Part shown: piece by piece, positions 9,660 to 17,624 of the stretch
Numbering within the stretch: the stretch's first letter is position 1
Layout of the letters: each line of letters opens with the position of its first letter
From: Pseudomonadota bacterium
GTDB taxonomy: Bacteria > Pseudomonadota > Gammaproteobacteria > Burkholderiales > Gallionellaceae
Assembly (NCBI GenBank): GCA_021800795.1
Contig: JAJYYO010000012.1
Location: forward strand, 22,220-86,219
DNA length: 64,000 nt
Reading direction: 5' to 3'
The notes under the pieces: model-generated
Told to the model about the DNA's origin: nothing
What the model saw: the letters and a program-made list of their open reading frames with translations, nothing else
The model's database searches: none
Translations under genes and position numbers: made by a program

Positions 9660-10528
9660 CAGGCAGCCTTGTGACTGACCTGAATGCCCATGCGTGAAAA
9701 TGCCTCCTTCAGGCCGTCAGACAGGCTTGCCCGGGTGGTTACGCCGGTCAAATCGATGTTCAGGCTGACCAGGGCGCGCGCTATTTCCGGGTGGATGCCG
9801 GTGATTATGGCATCCGACCCCATCAGTTGTACGGCCCTGACCATCTGTATCAGATGATGCGATACCTGAGAATCGATGTTCTTCACCCCCGTCAGATCCA
9901 TCACGACAGCTCTTGCATGGTCCTTGGCGATACGGTTTAGCAATGCTTCCATCACCAGCATGGTTCGGCTGGAATCCAGCGTGCCGATGATGGGCAGTGT
10001 CAATACGCCATCCCATATTTCGGTGATCGGGGTGGAGGTCTCGCGCAACTCCGCTTCCTGCGCCTTCAGGGTTTTTTCGCGTTCTCCGAGGTAGGTGTGG
10101 AAGATTGCCATGATCAGCTCGTCAAACAGCTGGGCAAAATACAGCAGCACCGATCGCGACTGGGTAAAGATAATCCCGCTGTCTTTTTCCAGTGCGGCAA
10201 TCAGGTTGTATTGCAATTTTTGAGCATAACGCACCACGTCTTCTACATTGCCGCCGCGCATCAACATGCGTTGCGAAAATGCCGAGAAAAACATCTCCAT
10301 CGCGTGAAATTGCGGTGTTGTCCGCTTGCCCGGCTCTTTTGAACTCAGCAACCCTGTGATCAGGCTGACGAATTCGCTGGACAGGTCGGCAACTTCGTCC
10401 TCATCCATCAGTTTGTTATCCGAACAGAAAAATTCCCGTCCCGTTTCTTCCAGTTGCCCGGAAATATTGCCTATTTTCAAGTTAAACAACGCGGTCAGTT
10501 TTTCACTGGCTTCTTTTTTCTGCATCAT
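9659..10528 (-). CDS. rsbR: RsbR-like stressosome sensor (all-helical N domain plus STAS)
   Basis: A 289-residue protein: an all-alpha N-terminal domain (about 1-165), a linker with a STPITEIWDGV motif and a C-terminal STAS domain (about 175-285). The linker motif resembles that around the first phospho-Thr of RsbR. In the STAS domain the sequence MDLTGVKNIDSQVSHHL puts Ser220 at the second RsbT phosphorylation position, so unlike its RsbS partner this subunit keeps a phosphorylatable residue. The N domain has the size of the globin-like sensor of RsbR, but I see no conserved heme histidine with confidence. It overlaps rsbS and follows the kinase/phosphatase fusion by 11 bp. Confidence 0.8.
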   Translation of the reverse strand: MMQKKEASEKLTALFNLKIGNISGQLEETGREFFCSDNKLMDEDEVADLSSEFVSLITGLLSSKEPGKRTTPQFHAMEMFFSAFSQRMLMRGGNVEDVVRYAQKLQYNLIAALEKDSGIIFTQSRSVLLYFAQLFDELIMAIFHTYLGEREKTLKAQEAELRETSTPITEIWDGVLTLPIIGTLDSSRTMLVMEALLNRIAKDHARAVVMDLTGVKNIDSQVSHHLIQMVRAVQLMGSDAIITGIHPEIARALVSLNIDLTGVTTRASLSDGLKEAFSRMGIQVSHKAA

Positions 10529-10539
10529 TTATTTCCCCC

Positions 10540-11577
10540 TTATCCTATTGAACAAACGCAAACCGACTGATCATCCGAAATTCGCCCCATGATATTACCC
10601 AAGGTATAGGCAATCAACTGCGGATGTTGATTGAACAGACCTGTAAAATTATTGGTATCCCAATTTCTGCGTATGCCGTCACTGGTCGTGATGATGACAT
10701 GTTTTTTCCCAAAATCACTCTGCAACACATTTGACGAGCGGTGTTCCCGCCCCAGTATGCCGGGTGCAAAGGAGATTTGCTGCATCTGCTCCTGATTGTA
10801 AATATGCGCACTCATGTCGCCCACCCCTGACAATCGCAAATTGTATTTGGCCAGATCAATTTCGCCGGTAACGGCGACCGCGCCGCGCGTGCTGTGCAGC
10901 TGCTGATCCACCGTTGCCAAGATGGCTTCCGGTGACTCACAATGGATCAGATGAGTCGCCAGACCGGCGGTTGCCGCCTGCGCCTCTTCGCCGTGTCCCA
11001 ATCCGTCAAGGTGCAGCCAGCGTAATGTTTTTCCGCTTCTTTTCAGATAGATTCTGTCGCCGTTGTAACGTTCGTCGGACAAGGAGCGCGAATACAGTCC
11101 GAATTTAAAACCGGAATTTGTTTCCTGATTGTCTTTGTCCAGATGAAAGCGTGCAAGTATCGCCGTGCCGGTCCATTTTTTTTGATGTCCGGCGCGTTGT
11201 GTGTAGATGTACGATTCATCGCTCAGACGGCGTATGGCGCCCAGGCCTTTGCCCAGCGTGCTGGAGGTTGAGTAGCCATCTTGTTCGGCCGTTGCAAGGT
11301 TGGCAATTCCGGGGCCAAAGTCCAGTGAGAGCAGATCCAGTACGCGCCCGGGCTGCATCCACAATTGCACCATGCCGCGTCCTGCGGCGTGTTTTACGTT
11401 GTTGCTGACCAGCTCCGATGCGACCAGCAGCATGTTTTCCTGCTTGAGACGGTTGACGCCCAGTCGCTGGGCGATGGCGCTCAGCTTCGAGCGCAGCAAA
11501 ATCAGAGCGCTTTCGCTTTGCGTCGCGTTGCTGAACAGCAGTTTGCAATCGATTGCACTGTCGAATACGTCAGACAC
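10540..11577 (-). CDS. RsbT-type switch kinase fused to an RsbX-type PP2C phosphatase
   Basis: 345 residues in two parts. Residues 1-150 are a GHKL ATPase of the RsbT/RsbW type, with the N-box LLVASELVSNNVKHAAG, G1 box LDFGPGIANL and G2 box STLGKGLGAIRRL. Residues about 160-345 look like an RsbX/SpoIIE-type PP2C domain, with HLDGLGHGEEAQAA as the first metal-binding Asp motif, LSGVGDMSAHIY and TTSDGIRRNW as the later acidic motif. In the classical stressosome these are separate proteins, the kinase that phosphorylates RsbR/RsbS and the phosphatase that resets them. Here one polypeptide carries both. It overlaps the upstream GGDEF gene by 8 bp. Domain calls are from motifs. Activity of each half is inferred. 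Confidence 0.78.
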   Translation of the reverse strand: MSDVFDSAIDCKLLFSNATQSESALILLRSKLSAIAQRLGVNRLKQENMLLVASELVSNNVKHAAGRGMVQLWMQPGRVLDLLSLDFGPGIANLATAEQDGYSTSSTLGKGLGAIRRLSDESYIYTQRAGHQKKWTGTAILARFHLDKDNQETNSGFKFGLYSRSLSDERYNGDRIYLKRSGKTLRWLHLDGLGHGEEAQAATAGLATHLIHCESPEAILATVDQQLHSTRGAVAVTGEIDLAKYNLRLSGVGDMSAHIYNQEQMQQISFAPGILGREHRSSNVLQSDFGKKHVIITTSDGIRRNWDTNNFTGLFNQHPQLIAYTLGNIMGRISDDQSVCVCSIG

Positions 11578-12559
11578 AGGCTTCTTTCACCGGGCACATC
11601 GAGTCGCACAACTGCGTGTCGATTCTGTTGCATGGGGTGATAACCACGCGCCCGCGCCCGCGGCGCTTGGCCTCATACAATGCGCTGTCAGCCAGATGGA
11701 TAAATTCATTCAGGGTGAGATTGTCCCGAGTGTGCTGATCAATGGCTGCTATGCCTATGCTGACTTTGCCGTCCATTTTGCTGATCACTTGTCTCGCTTT
11801 GTTGCAGGCGGTGGCATAATCGGAATGGATCATCATGGCAAACTCATCTCCGCCGAAACGAAAGGCGCAGTCCACGTCTTCCCGGATTTCACTGCGCAAA
11901 ATTTGCGCCATATTGATCAGGTAGTTATCCCCATACTGGTGGCCAAACTGATCGTTGATGCTTTTGAAGTGATCCAGATCCAGCATGATGAGCGATAACG
12001 GCGAACTTTTTTGCCGCATGGTATGGCGAAATGCCTGATTCAGTCTGGCATCGAAGGCGCGACGGTTGAGCAAACCGGTGAGCGGATCTGTTTCAGCTTG
12101 ATGCATTGAGACCTGTAATTCCGCCTGGCGGTTGTGCAACTTCACCTCCAGTTCGGCCAGTTCATGTTCAGTGCGCATTCGGGTCTCGTGTAAATGGCGC
12201 ACCATCGCTTCATTGCGCTGGATCAATATTTCAGGATCGATGGAATCCGTGGATTTGCTCAGATAGTCGCGCAATTGTTCTATCACATGTGGTTCTACGG
12301 CGCCCGTCTGTGCAAGTACAAACTCGGCGGTGCCCCAGTGTGCCTGCAAACGATGGTTTTGCAGTCGCACTTTGACCGGGAAGGGTAGTCCGCAGCAGGC
12401 GCCTGCGGTGCGCAAAAGTTGATTTAATTCCATGCAGGCGAGCGAAGCTCTGAACGCATTTCCGTCAAGGCGCTTCACGCTTTCCATCAGAAAGCAGACG
12501 AAATTCAGTAAATCGGGTTCGATTGCCAAATTTATATCAAGTAGTTCTACTGAGTTCAC
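11570..12559 (-). CDS. Diguanylate cyclase (GGDEF) heading the stressosome operon
   Basis: A 329-residue soluble protein. Residues 1-125 form an unrecognised alpha/beta region, about 125-155 a coiled coil rich in Glu/Arg, and about 158-310 a GGDEF domain with DPLTGLLNRRAFD, LDLDHFKSINDQFGHQYGD and the active-site loop FRFGGDEFAMM (GGDEF near 235). The canonical RxxD product-inhibition site five residues before GGDEF is not in register, so feedback control may be absent. The C terminus ends in a short Cys-containing tail (CDSMCPVKEACV). It makes cyclic di-GMP from GTP. As the first gene of the operon with the Rsb-like genes, it is the likely output, with the N-terminal region receiving the signal. 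That connection is inferred. Confidence 0.85.
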   Translation of the reverse strand: MNSVELLDINLAIEPDLLNFVCFLMESVKRLDGNAFRASLACMELNQLLRTAGACCGLPFPVKVRLQNHRLQAHWGTAEFVLAQTGAVEPHVIEQLRDYLSKSTDSIDPEILIQRNEAMVRHLHETRMRTEHELAELEVKLHNRQAELQVSMHQAETDPLTGLLNRRAFDARLNQAFRHTMRQKSSPLSLIMLDLDHFKSINDQFGHQYGDNYLINMAQILRSEIREDVDCAFRFGGDEFAMMIHSDYATACNKARQVISKMDGKVSIGIAAIDQHTRDNLTLNEFIHLADSALYEAKRRGRGRVVITPCNRIDTQLCDSMCPVKEACV

Positions 12560-12623
12560 CGCGCCCCACAGTATTTGTATCGTGTGCGTTTATAGCAGAC
12601 ACGCGGGGTCTGGTCAATTGCCG

Positions 12624-12651
12624 GCCAGAAATAGAAATTTTTATTTCTGGC
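12624..12651. promoter_or_regulatory. 28-bp near-perfect palindrome in the divergent GGDEF / arsR region
   Basis: Arms GCCAGAAATA and TATTTCTGGC surround an A/T-rich centre. Only one of the 14 potential pairs is mismatched. It lies 65 bp upstream of the GGDEF gene start and about 145 bp before arsR, in a region without coding capacity. It could be an operator for the stressosome operon. The lack of a GC-rich stem with a T-run argues against a terminator. Confidence 0.5.
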
Positions 12652-12796
12652 ATTAGATTTGCGTATTTTCGGGTGTTTGGCAATTAAACGGCGTTATCGG
12701 GTTGCAGTCTGCCGGCGGATTTCATGTTGATCTGTCGGCAGTTTTGTGTTTTAATTTCGCCAGTTATTTTAATAATTGTTTAATAATTTAAATAAA

Positions 12797-13120
12797 ATGG
12801 AATCTGCTCAGGTTGTCACAGCGCTTTCTGCATTGGCTCAACCCACGCGCCTGGCGATTTTTCGTCTGCTGGTGGTGTGCGGGCCCGAGGGCATGGCGGC
12901 AGGTCAGCTGGCCGAAAAGTTGCAGGTATCGCCGGCAAATATGTCATTTCATTTCAAGACATTGAATCATGCCGGACTGATCGTTAACCGGCAGGACGGT
13001 CGATTTGTATATTATGCGGCAAATTTTGCGGCGATGAACGAGATGCTCGCTTATCTTACGGAAAATTGTTGTGCGGGAAGCGGGGATGGCTGCGATGTGC
13101 CGGTCGGTAAATGCGGATAA
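12797..13120 (+). CDS. arsR: ArsR-family arsenite-responsive repressor
   Basis: A 107-residue winged-helix metalloregulator that represses its own operon until As(III) binds. It has ALAQPTRLAIFRLLVV and the recognition helix region QLAEKLQVSPANMSFHFKTL, followed by the wing LIVNRQDGRFVYYAAN. It lacks the classical ELCVCDL arsenic site in the first helix. Instead the C terminus carries a Cys pair and further Cys (NCCAGSGDGC, then KC), resembling the C-terminal three-cysteine site of Acidithiobacillus ferrooxidans ArsR. The ATG at 12797 is preferred to a TTG seven codons upstream. It is followed by acr3 after 40 bp. An AT-rich imperfect inverted repeat just before the start (about 12763-12796) may be its operator. 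Confidence 0.9.
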   Translation: MESAQVVTALSALAQPTRLAIFRLLVVCGPEGMAAGQLAEKLQVSPANMSFHFKTLNHAGLIVNRQDGRFVYYAANFAAMNEMLAYLTENCCAGSGDGCDVPVGKCG

Positions 13121-13160
13121 AGGTTGTGAAACGAGTGCAGCCGGGTCGAGGAAATGAATC

Positions 13161-14192
13161 GTGAATCTGTTTGAACGTTATCTGACCCTTTGGGTTTTTC
13201 TGTGTATCGTCATAGGCGTGCTGCTTGGTCAATTCCTGCCGGGCCTGTTTCATGCTATCGCCAGCCTGGAAATTGCCAAAGTCAATATTCCGGTGGGCGT
13301 GCTGGTATGGGTGATGATCATTCCGATGCTGCTGCGCATCGACTTCGGCGCGCTGCATCAGGTCAAAAAACAGGTGCGCGGCATCGGTGTGACGCTGTTT
13401 ATCAACTGGGCGGTGAAACCCTTCTCGATGGCGTTGCTGGGCTGGCTGTTCATCCGTCATGTGTTTGCGGCCTATCTGCCGCAGGATCAGCTCGACAGCT
13501 ATGTCGCAGGCCTGATTCTGCTGGCCGCGGCCCCCTGCACTGCGATGGTGTTCGTCTGGAGCAACCTGGTCAAGGGCGATCCCTATTTCACCCTGTCGCA
13601 GGTGGCGTTAAATGACACCATCATGATCTTCGCCTTCGCGCCGCTAGTGGCGTTGCTGCTGGGCATGGCCAGCATTACCGTGCCCTGGGCCACTCTGCTG
13701 GTATCCGTGGTTTTCTACATCGTGATCCCGGTGATTATCGCGCAATGGCTGCGCCGTCGCCTTCTGGCGGGGGGCGAGGCGGCGTTCAACCGGGCGATGG
13801 CGCACATAGGCCCGTATTCGATTGCGGCGCTGCTGCTGACGCTGGTGCTGCTGTTCGCCTTGCAGGGTAATGCGATCGTTGCACAACCGCTGGTGATCGC
13901 CATACTGGCCGTGCCGATTTTGATACAGGTACTGTTCAACGCCAGCCTGGCCTACTGGCTCAATCGCCGCCTGGGCGTGGCGCATTGCGTCGCTGCTCCC
14001 TCCGCGCTGATAGGCGCGAGCAATTTCTTTGAGCTGGCGGTGGCCACCGCGATCAGCTTGTTCGGATTTCAGTCCGGTGCGGCATTGGCTACCGTGGTAG
14101 GTGTACTGATCGAGGTGCCGGTGATGCTGCTGGTGGTTGCCGTTGCGAACAGGTCGCGCGACTGGTATCAAGTCGGGATTGAGAATTCATGA
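13161..14192 (+). CDS. acr3: ACR3-type arsenite efflux permease
   Basis: Inner-membrane carrier that extrudes arsenite using the proton motive force. The 343 residues form about ten hydrophobic segments. The family's conserved cysteine sits in LLAAAPCTAMVFVWSNLVKGDP, around residue 125, and the second conserved stretch is SALIGASNFFELAVATAISLFG near 280-300. The start is a GTG at 13161 with GAGGAAA about 9 bases upstream. It follows arsR as a two-gene operon. No arsC reductase or arsH is adjacent, so arsenate reduction, if any, is encoded elsewhere. Its C terminus converges on hoxW. Confidence 0.93.
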   Translation: MNLFERYLTLWVFLCIVIGVLLGQFLPGLFHAIASLEIAKVNIPVGVLVWVMIIPMLLRIDFGALHQVKKQVRGIGVTLFINWAVKPFSMALLGWLFIRHVFAAYLPQDQLDSYVAGLILLAAAPCTAMVFVWSNLVKGDPYFTLSQVALNDTIMIFAFAPLVALLLGMASITVPWATLLVSVVFYIVIPVIIAQWLRRRLLAGGEAAFNRAMAHIGPYSIAALLLTLVLLFALQGNAIVAQPLVIAILAVPILIQVLFNASLAYWLNRRLGVAHCVAAPSALIGASNFFELAVATAISLFGFQSGAALATVVGVLIEVPVMLLVVAVANRSRDWYQVGIENS

Positions 14193-14238
14193 TTCAGGAT
14201 TGAGGATTGATGCCGCAAGGGCATTCCCCGCACGGGGG

Positions 14239-14793
14239 CTACGCCGTTGTTGCGTGAAGGATTGAGGTTGTACACAGTCTGTCCCAGCTTGTTGCATCCG
14301 GTTCGAGCAGCAGTTGCTGAACGAAAGCCTGCGCTTGCGCCAAATGGATCGTTGCGGCGGGGGAGGGCGGCTCGCCCAGCTCGAACGAAGCGCCGCGGAT
14401 GCACAGAATGAATGCATCGGGTGGCGTTTCCTGATAGAACTGCGTATAGACTTTCAGCAAAGCTTCAGGCGTCAGTGCATGGCTGTAGAGCACCGGCGCC
14501 TGACCGGGCTGCGCGCGATAAAAAGAAAAGGGGGTAGGGGTCTCCATACCCGCATCGATGAACAGCAGCAGCCGTCTGTCTTTCATGTCCATAGCGTGCT
14601 CGATTTGCAGCTGGAAGTCTTCCAGCAGCTCAAACTGGTCAACAAACCCTTCTCTCTTTTCCCTTCTCCCTTCTCCTGAATTTAACCAGACATTCAGTTT
14701 CCGCAGCAGCGATGGCCCTAACGCATCGTCTCCGCGCGACTCATTGCCGACGGCAAAAACAAGCACGGGCGGGATTTCAGGATTAACAGGCAT
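14239..14793 (-). CDS. hoxW: Hydrogenase maturation endopeptidase HoxW
   Basis: Cleaves the C-terminal extension of HoxH after nickel insertion. About 184 residues from MPVNPEIPPVL. The start FAVGNESRGDDALGP contains the Glu and Asp that bind nickel in the HybD/HoxW peptidase family, and LIEDFQLQIEHA-type sequence (here LEDFQLQIEHAMDM) plus LLLFIDAGME give the second Asp. The reading frame is open upstream, but the ATG at 14793 fits the family and overlaps the hoxH stop by 11 bp. Between residues about 40 and 56 there is an insert rich in Gly, Arg, Glu and Lys (NSGEGRREKREGF), coded by a polypurine tract that looks like an inserted simple repeat. Confidence 0.88.
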   Translation of the reverse strand: MPVNPEIPPVLVFAVGNESRGDDALGPSLLRKLNVWLNSGEGRREKREGFVDQFELLEDFQLQIEHAMDMKDRRLLLFIDAGMETPTPFSFYRAQPGQAPVLYSHALTPEALLKVYTQFYQETPPDAFILCIRGASFELGEPPSPAATIHLAQAQAFVQQLLLEPDATSWDRLCTTSILHATTA

Positions 14794-16267
14794 GCGTGCC
14801 TGCGCCTGACCGCGCAAAATAAGACAGGCGTTCTCCTGCCTCATTCAATACTTCGACTTCGAGCGGCATCTTGCCCAGCGCATGAGTCGCACAGGACAAG
14901 CAGGGATCGAAGGCGCGCACGGCTACCTCGATGTGATTGAGCAGTCCTTCGGTGATTTCGTGACCCTGCAGGTATTGCTGCGCGACCCGGCGTACCGCTT
15001 CGTTCATCGCCTGATTGTTGTGGGTAGTGGAGACGATCAGATTGCACATGGTAACCAGATCGTGCTCGTCCACCCGATAGTGATGAATCAACGTACCGCG
15101 CGGCGCCTCGATCACGCCCACTCCTTCAAAAGCGCGCTCACCGCTGACTACCAGTTCGCTGCCCGTGAGGTCGTCATCGTGCAGCAGATCCTTGATCGTC
15201 TCGGCAGCATGCAGCATCTCGATCATGCGCGCCCAGTGGTAAGCCAAGGGTGCGTGCATCGGCATCACCCCGCCGTAGGCAATGAACTCGCGACGCTCGA
15301 TTTCAGCCAGCGGCGTTGCCAGAAAGTCGCAATTCTGGATGCGTGAAAGCGGCCCGACCCGATACCAGCCAAGCTCACGTCCCAGCGACTTGAGGTAGGG
15401 AAACTTCATATAGCTCCAGTTTTTCACCTCTTCTTCGATCAGCTGCGTGTAATTCTGGTAATCCACTCCGTCAAACAAAACATCGCCGTTCGCGTTGCGA
15501 CCACGCAGATGACCGTGGTACAAGTCCAAACCGCCATCGAAGCCCACCATGGACATGAAATTTGCACGAAATGCGCCAAAGCTGTTGTACAGCTCGGGAT
15601 TCTGGTGGTGCAATTCTTTCACCATCAGCACCGCATCCCGGCTCCACGCCACCATCTGGTAGATGTCTTTGAGCAATTCGTCACGCTCTATAATGCTAAG
15701 CGATTTGTTCACGCCGCCCGGCACTGAACCTGTGCCATGCACGCGTTTGCCCGCGGTGTGACGGATGACCTCCTGCCCGAATTTGCGCAACAGGATGCCG
15801 CGCCTGGCCGTTTCCGGATATTTCTCGGCGATGCCCGCGATATTGCGACGACTGATTTCGCTGTCGAAACCGAACAGCAGATCGGGCGTGCACAGGTGAA
15901 AAAAATGCAGCGCGTGAGATTGCAGTATCTGCCCGTAGTGCATCAGGCGACGTATTTTTTCAGCGGTAGGCGTCAGATGTTTTGCACCGACGATCACGTC
16001 CAGCGCCTTGCTCGCTGCCAGATGATGGCTGACAGGGCAAATGCCGCACAGCCGCTGCACCATCACCGGCACTTCCCAGTAGGGGCGACCCTGAATGAAT
16101 TTCTCGAAACCGCGAAACTCGACGATGTGCAGACGCACCTGATGCACCCGGTTTTTGTCATCCAGCAGTATAGTGACCTTGCCGTGGCCTTCGACTCGCG
16201 ACACCGGATCGATGGCGATTCGTCGCAGATTTTCCAGATTCGCGGCTGTTTCAAGATGTGAAGTCAT
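14783..16267 (-). CDS. hoxH: NAD-reducing [NiFe] hydrogenase large subunit HoxH
   Basis: Active-site subunit of the soluble bidirectional hydrogenase, with Ni and Fe bound by four cysteines. The N-terminal pair is in QRLCGICPVSHH (Cys74, Cys77) and the C-terminal pair in DPCLSCATH (Cys456, Cys459). After His462 come 32 further residues, the extension removed by HoxW. The 494-residue length fits group 3d enzymes of the Ralstonia SH type. It is the fourth gene of a hoxF-U-Y-H-W operon, 9 bp after hoxY. All metal ligands are present, so the protein should be functional if accessory hyp genes exist elsewhere. None are in this window. Confidence 0.97.
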   Translation of the reverse strand: MTSHLETAANLENLRRIAIDPVSRVEGHGKVTILLDDKNRVHQVRLHIVEFRGFEKFIQGRPYWEVPVMVQRLCGICPVSHHLAASKALDVIVGAKHLTPTAEKIRRLMHYGQILQSHALHFFHLCTPDLLFGFDSEISRRNIAGIAEKYPETARRGILLRKFGQEVIRHTAGKRVHGTGSVPGGVNKSLSIIERDELLKDIYQMVAWSRDAVLMVKELHHQNPELYNSFGAFRANFMSMVGFDGGLDLYHGHLRGRNANGDVLFDGVDYQNYTQLIEEEVKNWSYMKFPYLKSLGRELGWYRVGPLSRIQNCDFLATPLAEIERREFIAYGGVMPMHAPLAYHWARMIEMLHAAETIKDLLHDDDLTGSELVVSGERAFEGVGVIEAPRGTLIHHYRVDEHDLVTMCNLIVSTTHNNQAMNEAVRRVAQQYLQGHEITEGLLNHIEVAVRAFDPCLSCATHALGKMPLEVEVLNEAGERLSYFARSGAGTHAC

Positions 16268-16276
16268 AAGCTACCT

Positions 16277-16828
16277 TTAATCGTAATGAATCAGGTCATG
16301 GCCCAGTTCAGGTTCGCGACCGTCCAGCAGATCCGTCAGCACTTTCCAGATGGCATCAGCGGACGGCGGGCAGCCGGGGATGAAATAGTCGATCTTCACC
16401 ACCTCATGCAACGGATGCACCTTGTCCAGCGGCAGCGGCAACTCGGGATCGTTCGGAATGAAGCCGTCGACCAGACCGTGCTGCGCGTGATAGACCTCCT
16501 CCAGAACCTCTGCCAGCGATAAATGGTTGCGCTGCGCGGGCAGCCCGCCGTTGATGGCGCAGGCGCCGATGGCGATCAGTATTTTGCAGTTGGCACGGAA
16601 TTCACGCAGCACATGCACATTCTCGGCATTGCATACGCCTCCTTCGATGATGCCGATGTCGCATGGGCCGCAGTGCTTGATGTCGGTCAAGGGCGAACGG
16701 TCGAACTCAATGTGCTTCAGCAGCTCCAGCAGCCGTTCGTCGATATCGAGAAATGAGGTATGGCAGCCGAAGCAGCCGGCCAGGGAGGTGGTTGCGACCC
16801 TTAATTTGGGTTGGGCAGGCTCATTCAT
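16277..16828 (-). CDS. hoxY: NAD-reducing hydrogenase small subunit HoxY
   Basis: Carries the proximal 4Fe-4S cluster that passes electrons from HoxH to the diaphorase. The 183 residues lack the twin-arginine signal and extra clusters of membrane uptake hydrogenases, as expected for the cytoplasmic group 3d type. Cluster cysteines are in LAGCFGCHTSFLD (about 18-26), the GGVCNAENV region, IAIGACAINGGLPAQRN and YFIPGCPPSADAIW (about 153). It begins 1 bp after the hoxU stop and ends 9 bp before hoxH, so the operon is tightly packed. Confidence 0.96.
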   Translation of the reverse strand: MNEPAQPKLRVATTSLAGCFGCHTSFLDIDERLLELLKHIEFDRSPLTDIKHCGPCDIGIIEGGVCNAENVHVLREFRANCKILIAIGACAINGGLPAQRNHLSLAEVLEEVYHAQHGLVDGFIPNDPELPLPLDKVHPLHEVVKIDYFIPGCPPSADAIWKVLTDLLDGREPELGHDLIHYD

Positions 16829-16829
16829 C

Positions 16830-17540
16830 TCAAACCTCCTTCATGACAGGATGCGGCGATGCGCTGATGGGTTGTTCGTCGAAGCTGCGCTGCCCGATGG
16901 GCACTGCGAAACCGATGCGTTTCTTCAGGATGACGCCGACCGGACAGACGTTTGCCGCCTTGTCATCACCGCAAAAATCCGTATCCGCCAGCAGGCCGGA
17001 TTTTGCATTGACGATCAAACGGCTCTTGATGCCGCGTCCCGAGAGCGCGAACACATTTTTGCTGTCCACGTCGCGACTGGCGCGCACGCACAGCGAACAC
17101 AGGATGCAGCGGTTAAAGTCAAGCAGGTATTCCGGATGCGAGGCATCCACCGCCCGATCCGGGAAAAACTGATCGAAGTGCGGCGACATCATATGCAGTT
17201 CATAGGCGGTGGCCTGCAACTGGCAGTTGCCGCTCTTCTCGCAGGAAGGACAGAAGTGATTGCCTTCAACGAACAGCATTTGCAACAGCATTCGCCGTTC
17301 ATCGTTGATTTGTGTGGTGTTGCTCTCGACAACCATTCCAGACAATGCCTGGTGCGTACAGGAAGAGGATTGTCGACCGTTGACTTTTACCGTGCACAGC
17401 TTGCATGAGCCATGTGGCTTGAATTGCGGGTTGAAACACAGATGCGGGATATAGACGCCCGCCGCCATGGCAGCCTGAATGATGGTCTGCCCCTCGCTGA
17501 AGGGAATGCTCATGCCATCCAGAGTAAAAGTGTTAATCAT
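16830..17540 (-). CDS. hoxU: Hydrogenase diaphorase subunit HoxU
   Basis: Iron-sulfur electron relay between the FMN subunit HoxF and the hydrogenase dimer, homologous to the N terminus of complex I NuoG. 236 residues: a 2Fe-2S ferredoxin domain (CFNPQFKPHGSCKLCTVKV and the later SSSCTHQ), the His-Cys3 cluster motif HFCPSCEKSGNCQLQ (about 93-107) and a CILCSLCVRASRD 4Fe-4S motif with the distant CPVG cysteine. It starts MINTFTLDG and follows hoxF after an 84-bp spacer that contains a pyrimidine-rich repeat. It is followed almost immediately by hoxY. Confidence 0.95.
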   Translation of the reverse strand: MINTFTLDGMSIPFSEGQTIIQAAMAAGVYIPHLCFNPQFKPHGSCKLCTVKVNGRQSSSCTHQALSGMVVESNTTQINDERRMLLQMLFVEGNHFCPSCEKSGNCQLQATAYELHMMSPHFDQFFPDRAVDASHPEYLLDFNRCILCSLCVRASRDVDSKNVFALSGRGIKSRLIVNAKSGLLADTDFCGDDKAANVCPVGVILKKRIGFAVPIGQRSFDEQPISASPHPVMKEV

Positions 17541-17552
17541 CGCTGCGCTCTC

Positions 17553-17610
17553 CCTCTATCCAAAACCCCCTCGCTATCGCTCTCCCCCTCACAAGCGGGA
17601 GAAAGGGCAA
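17553..17610. repeat. Pyrimidine-rich repeat with hairpin between hoxF and hoxU
   Basis: The spacer holds several CTCCC/CCCTC units ending in TCTCCC - loop - GGGAGA, a 6-bp stem (about 17581-17605). The same type of CTTCTCCC tract is found inside hoxW at about 14650-14680. It looks like a small dispersed repeat lodged in the operon. It may stabilise or attenuate the message between hoxF and hoxU. Confidence 0.5.
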
Positions 17611-17624
17611 ACGTAAAAAAATAT

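Noticed and set aside
12776..12796. TTG start for arsR seven codons upstream
   Set aside because: The ATG at 12797 fits the family length, and the upstream codons are A/T-rich promoter-like sequence.
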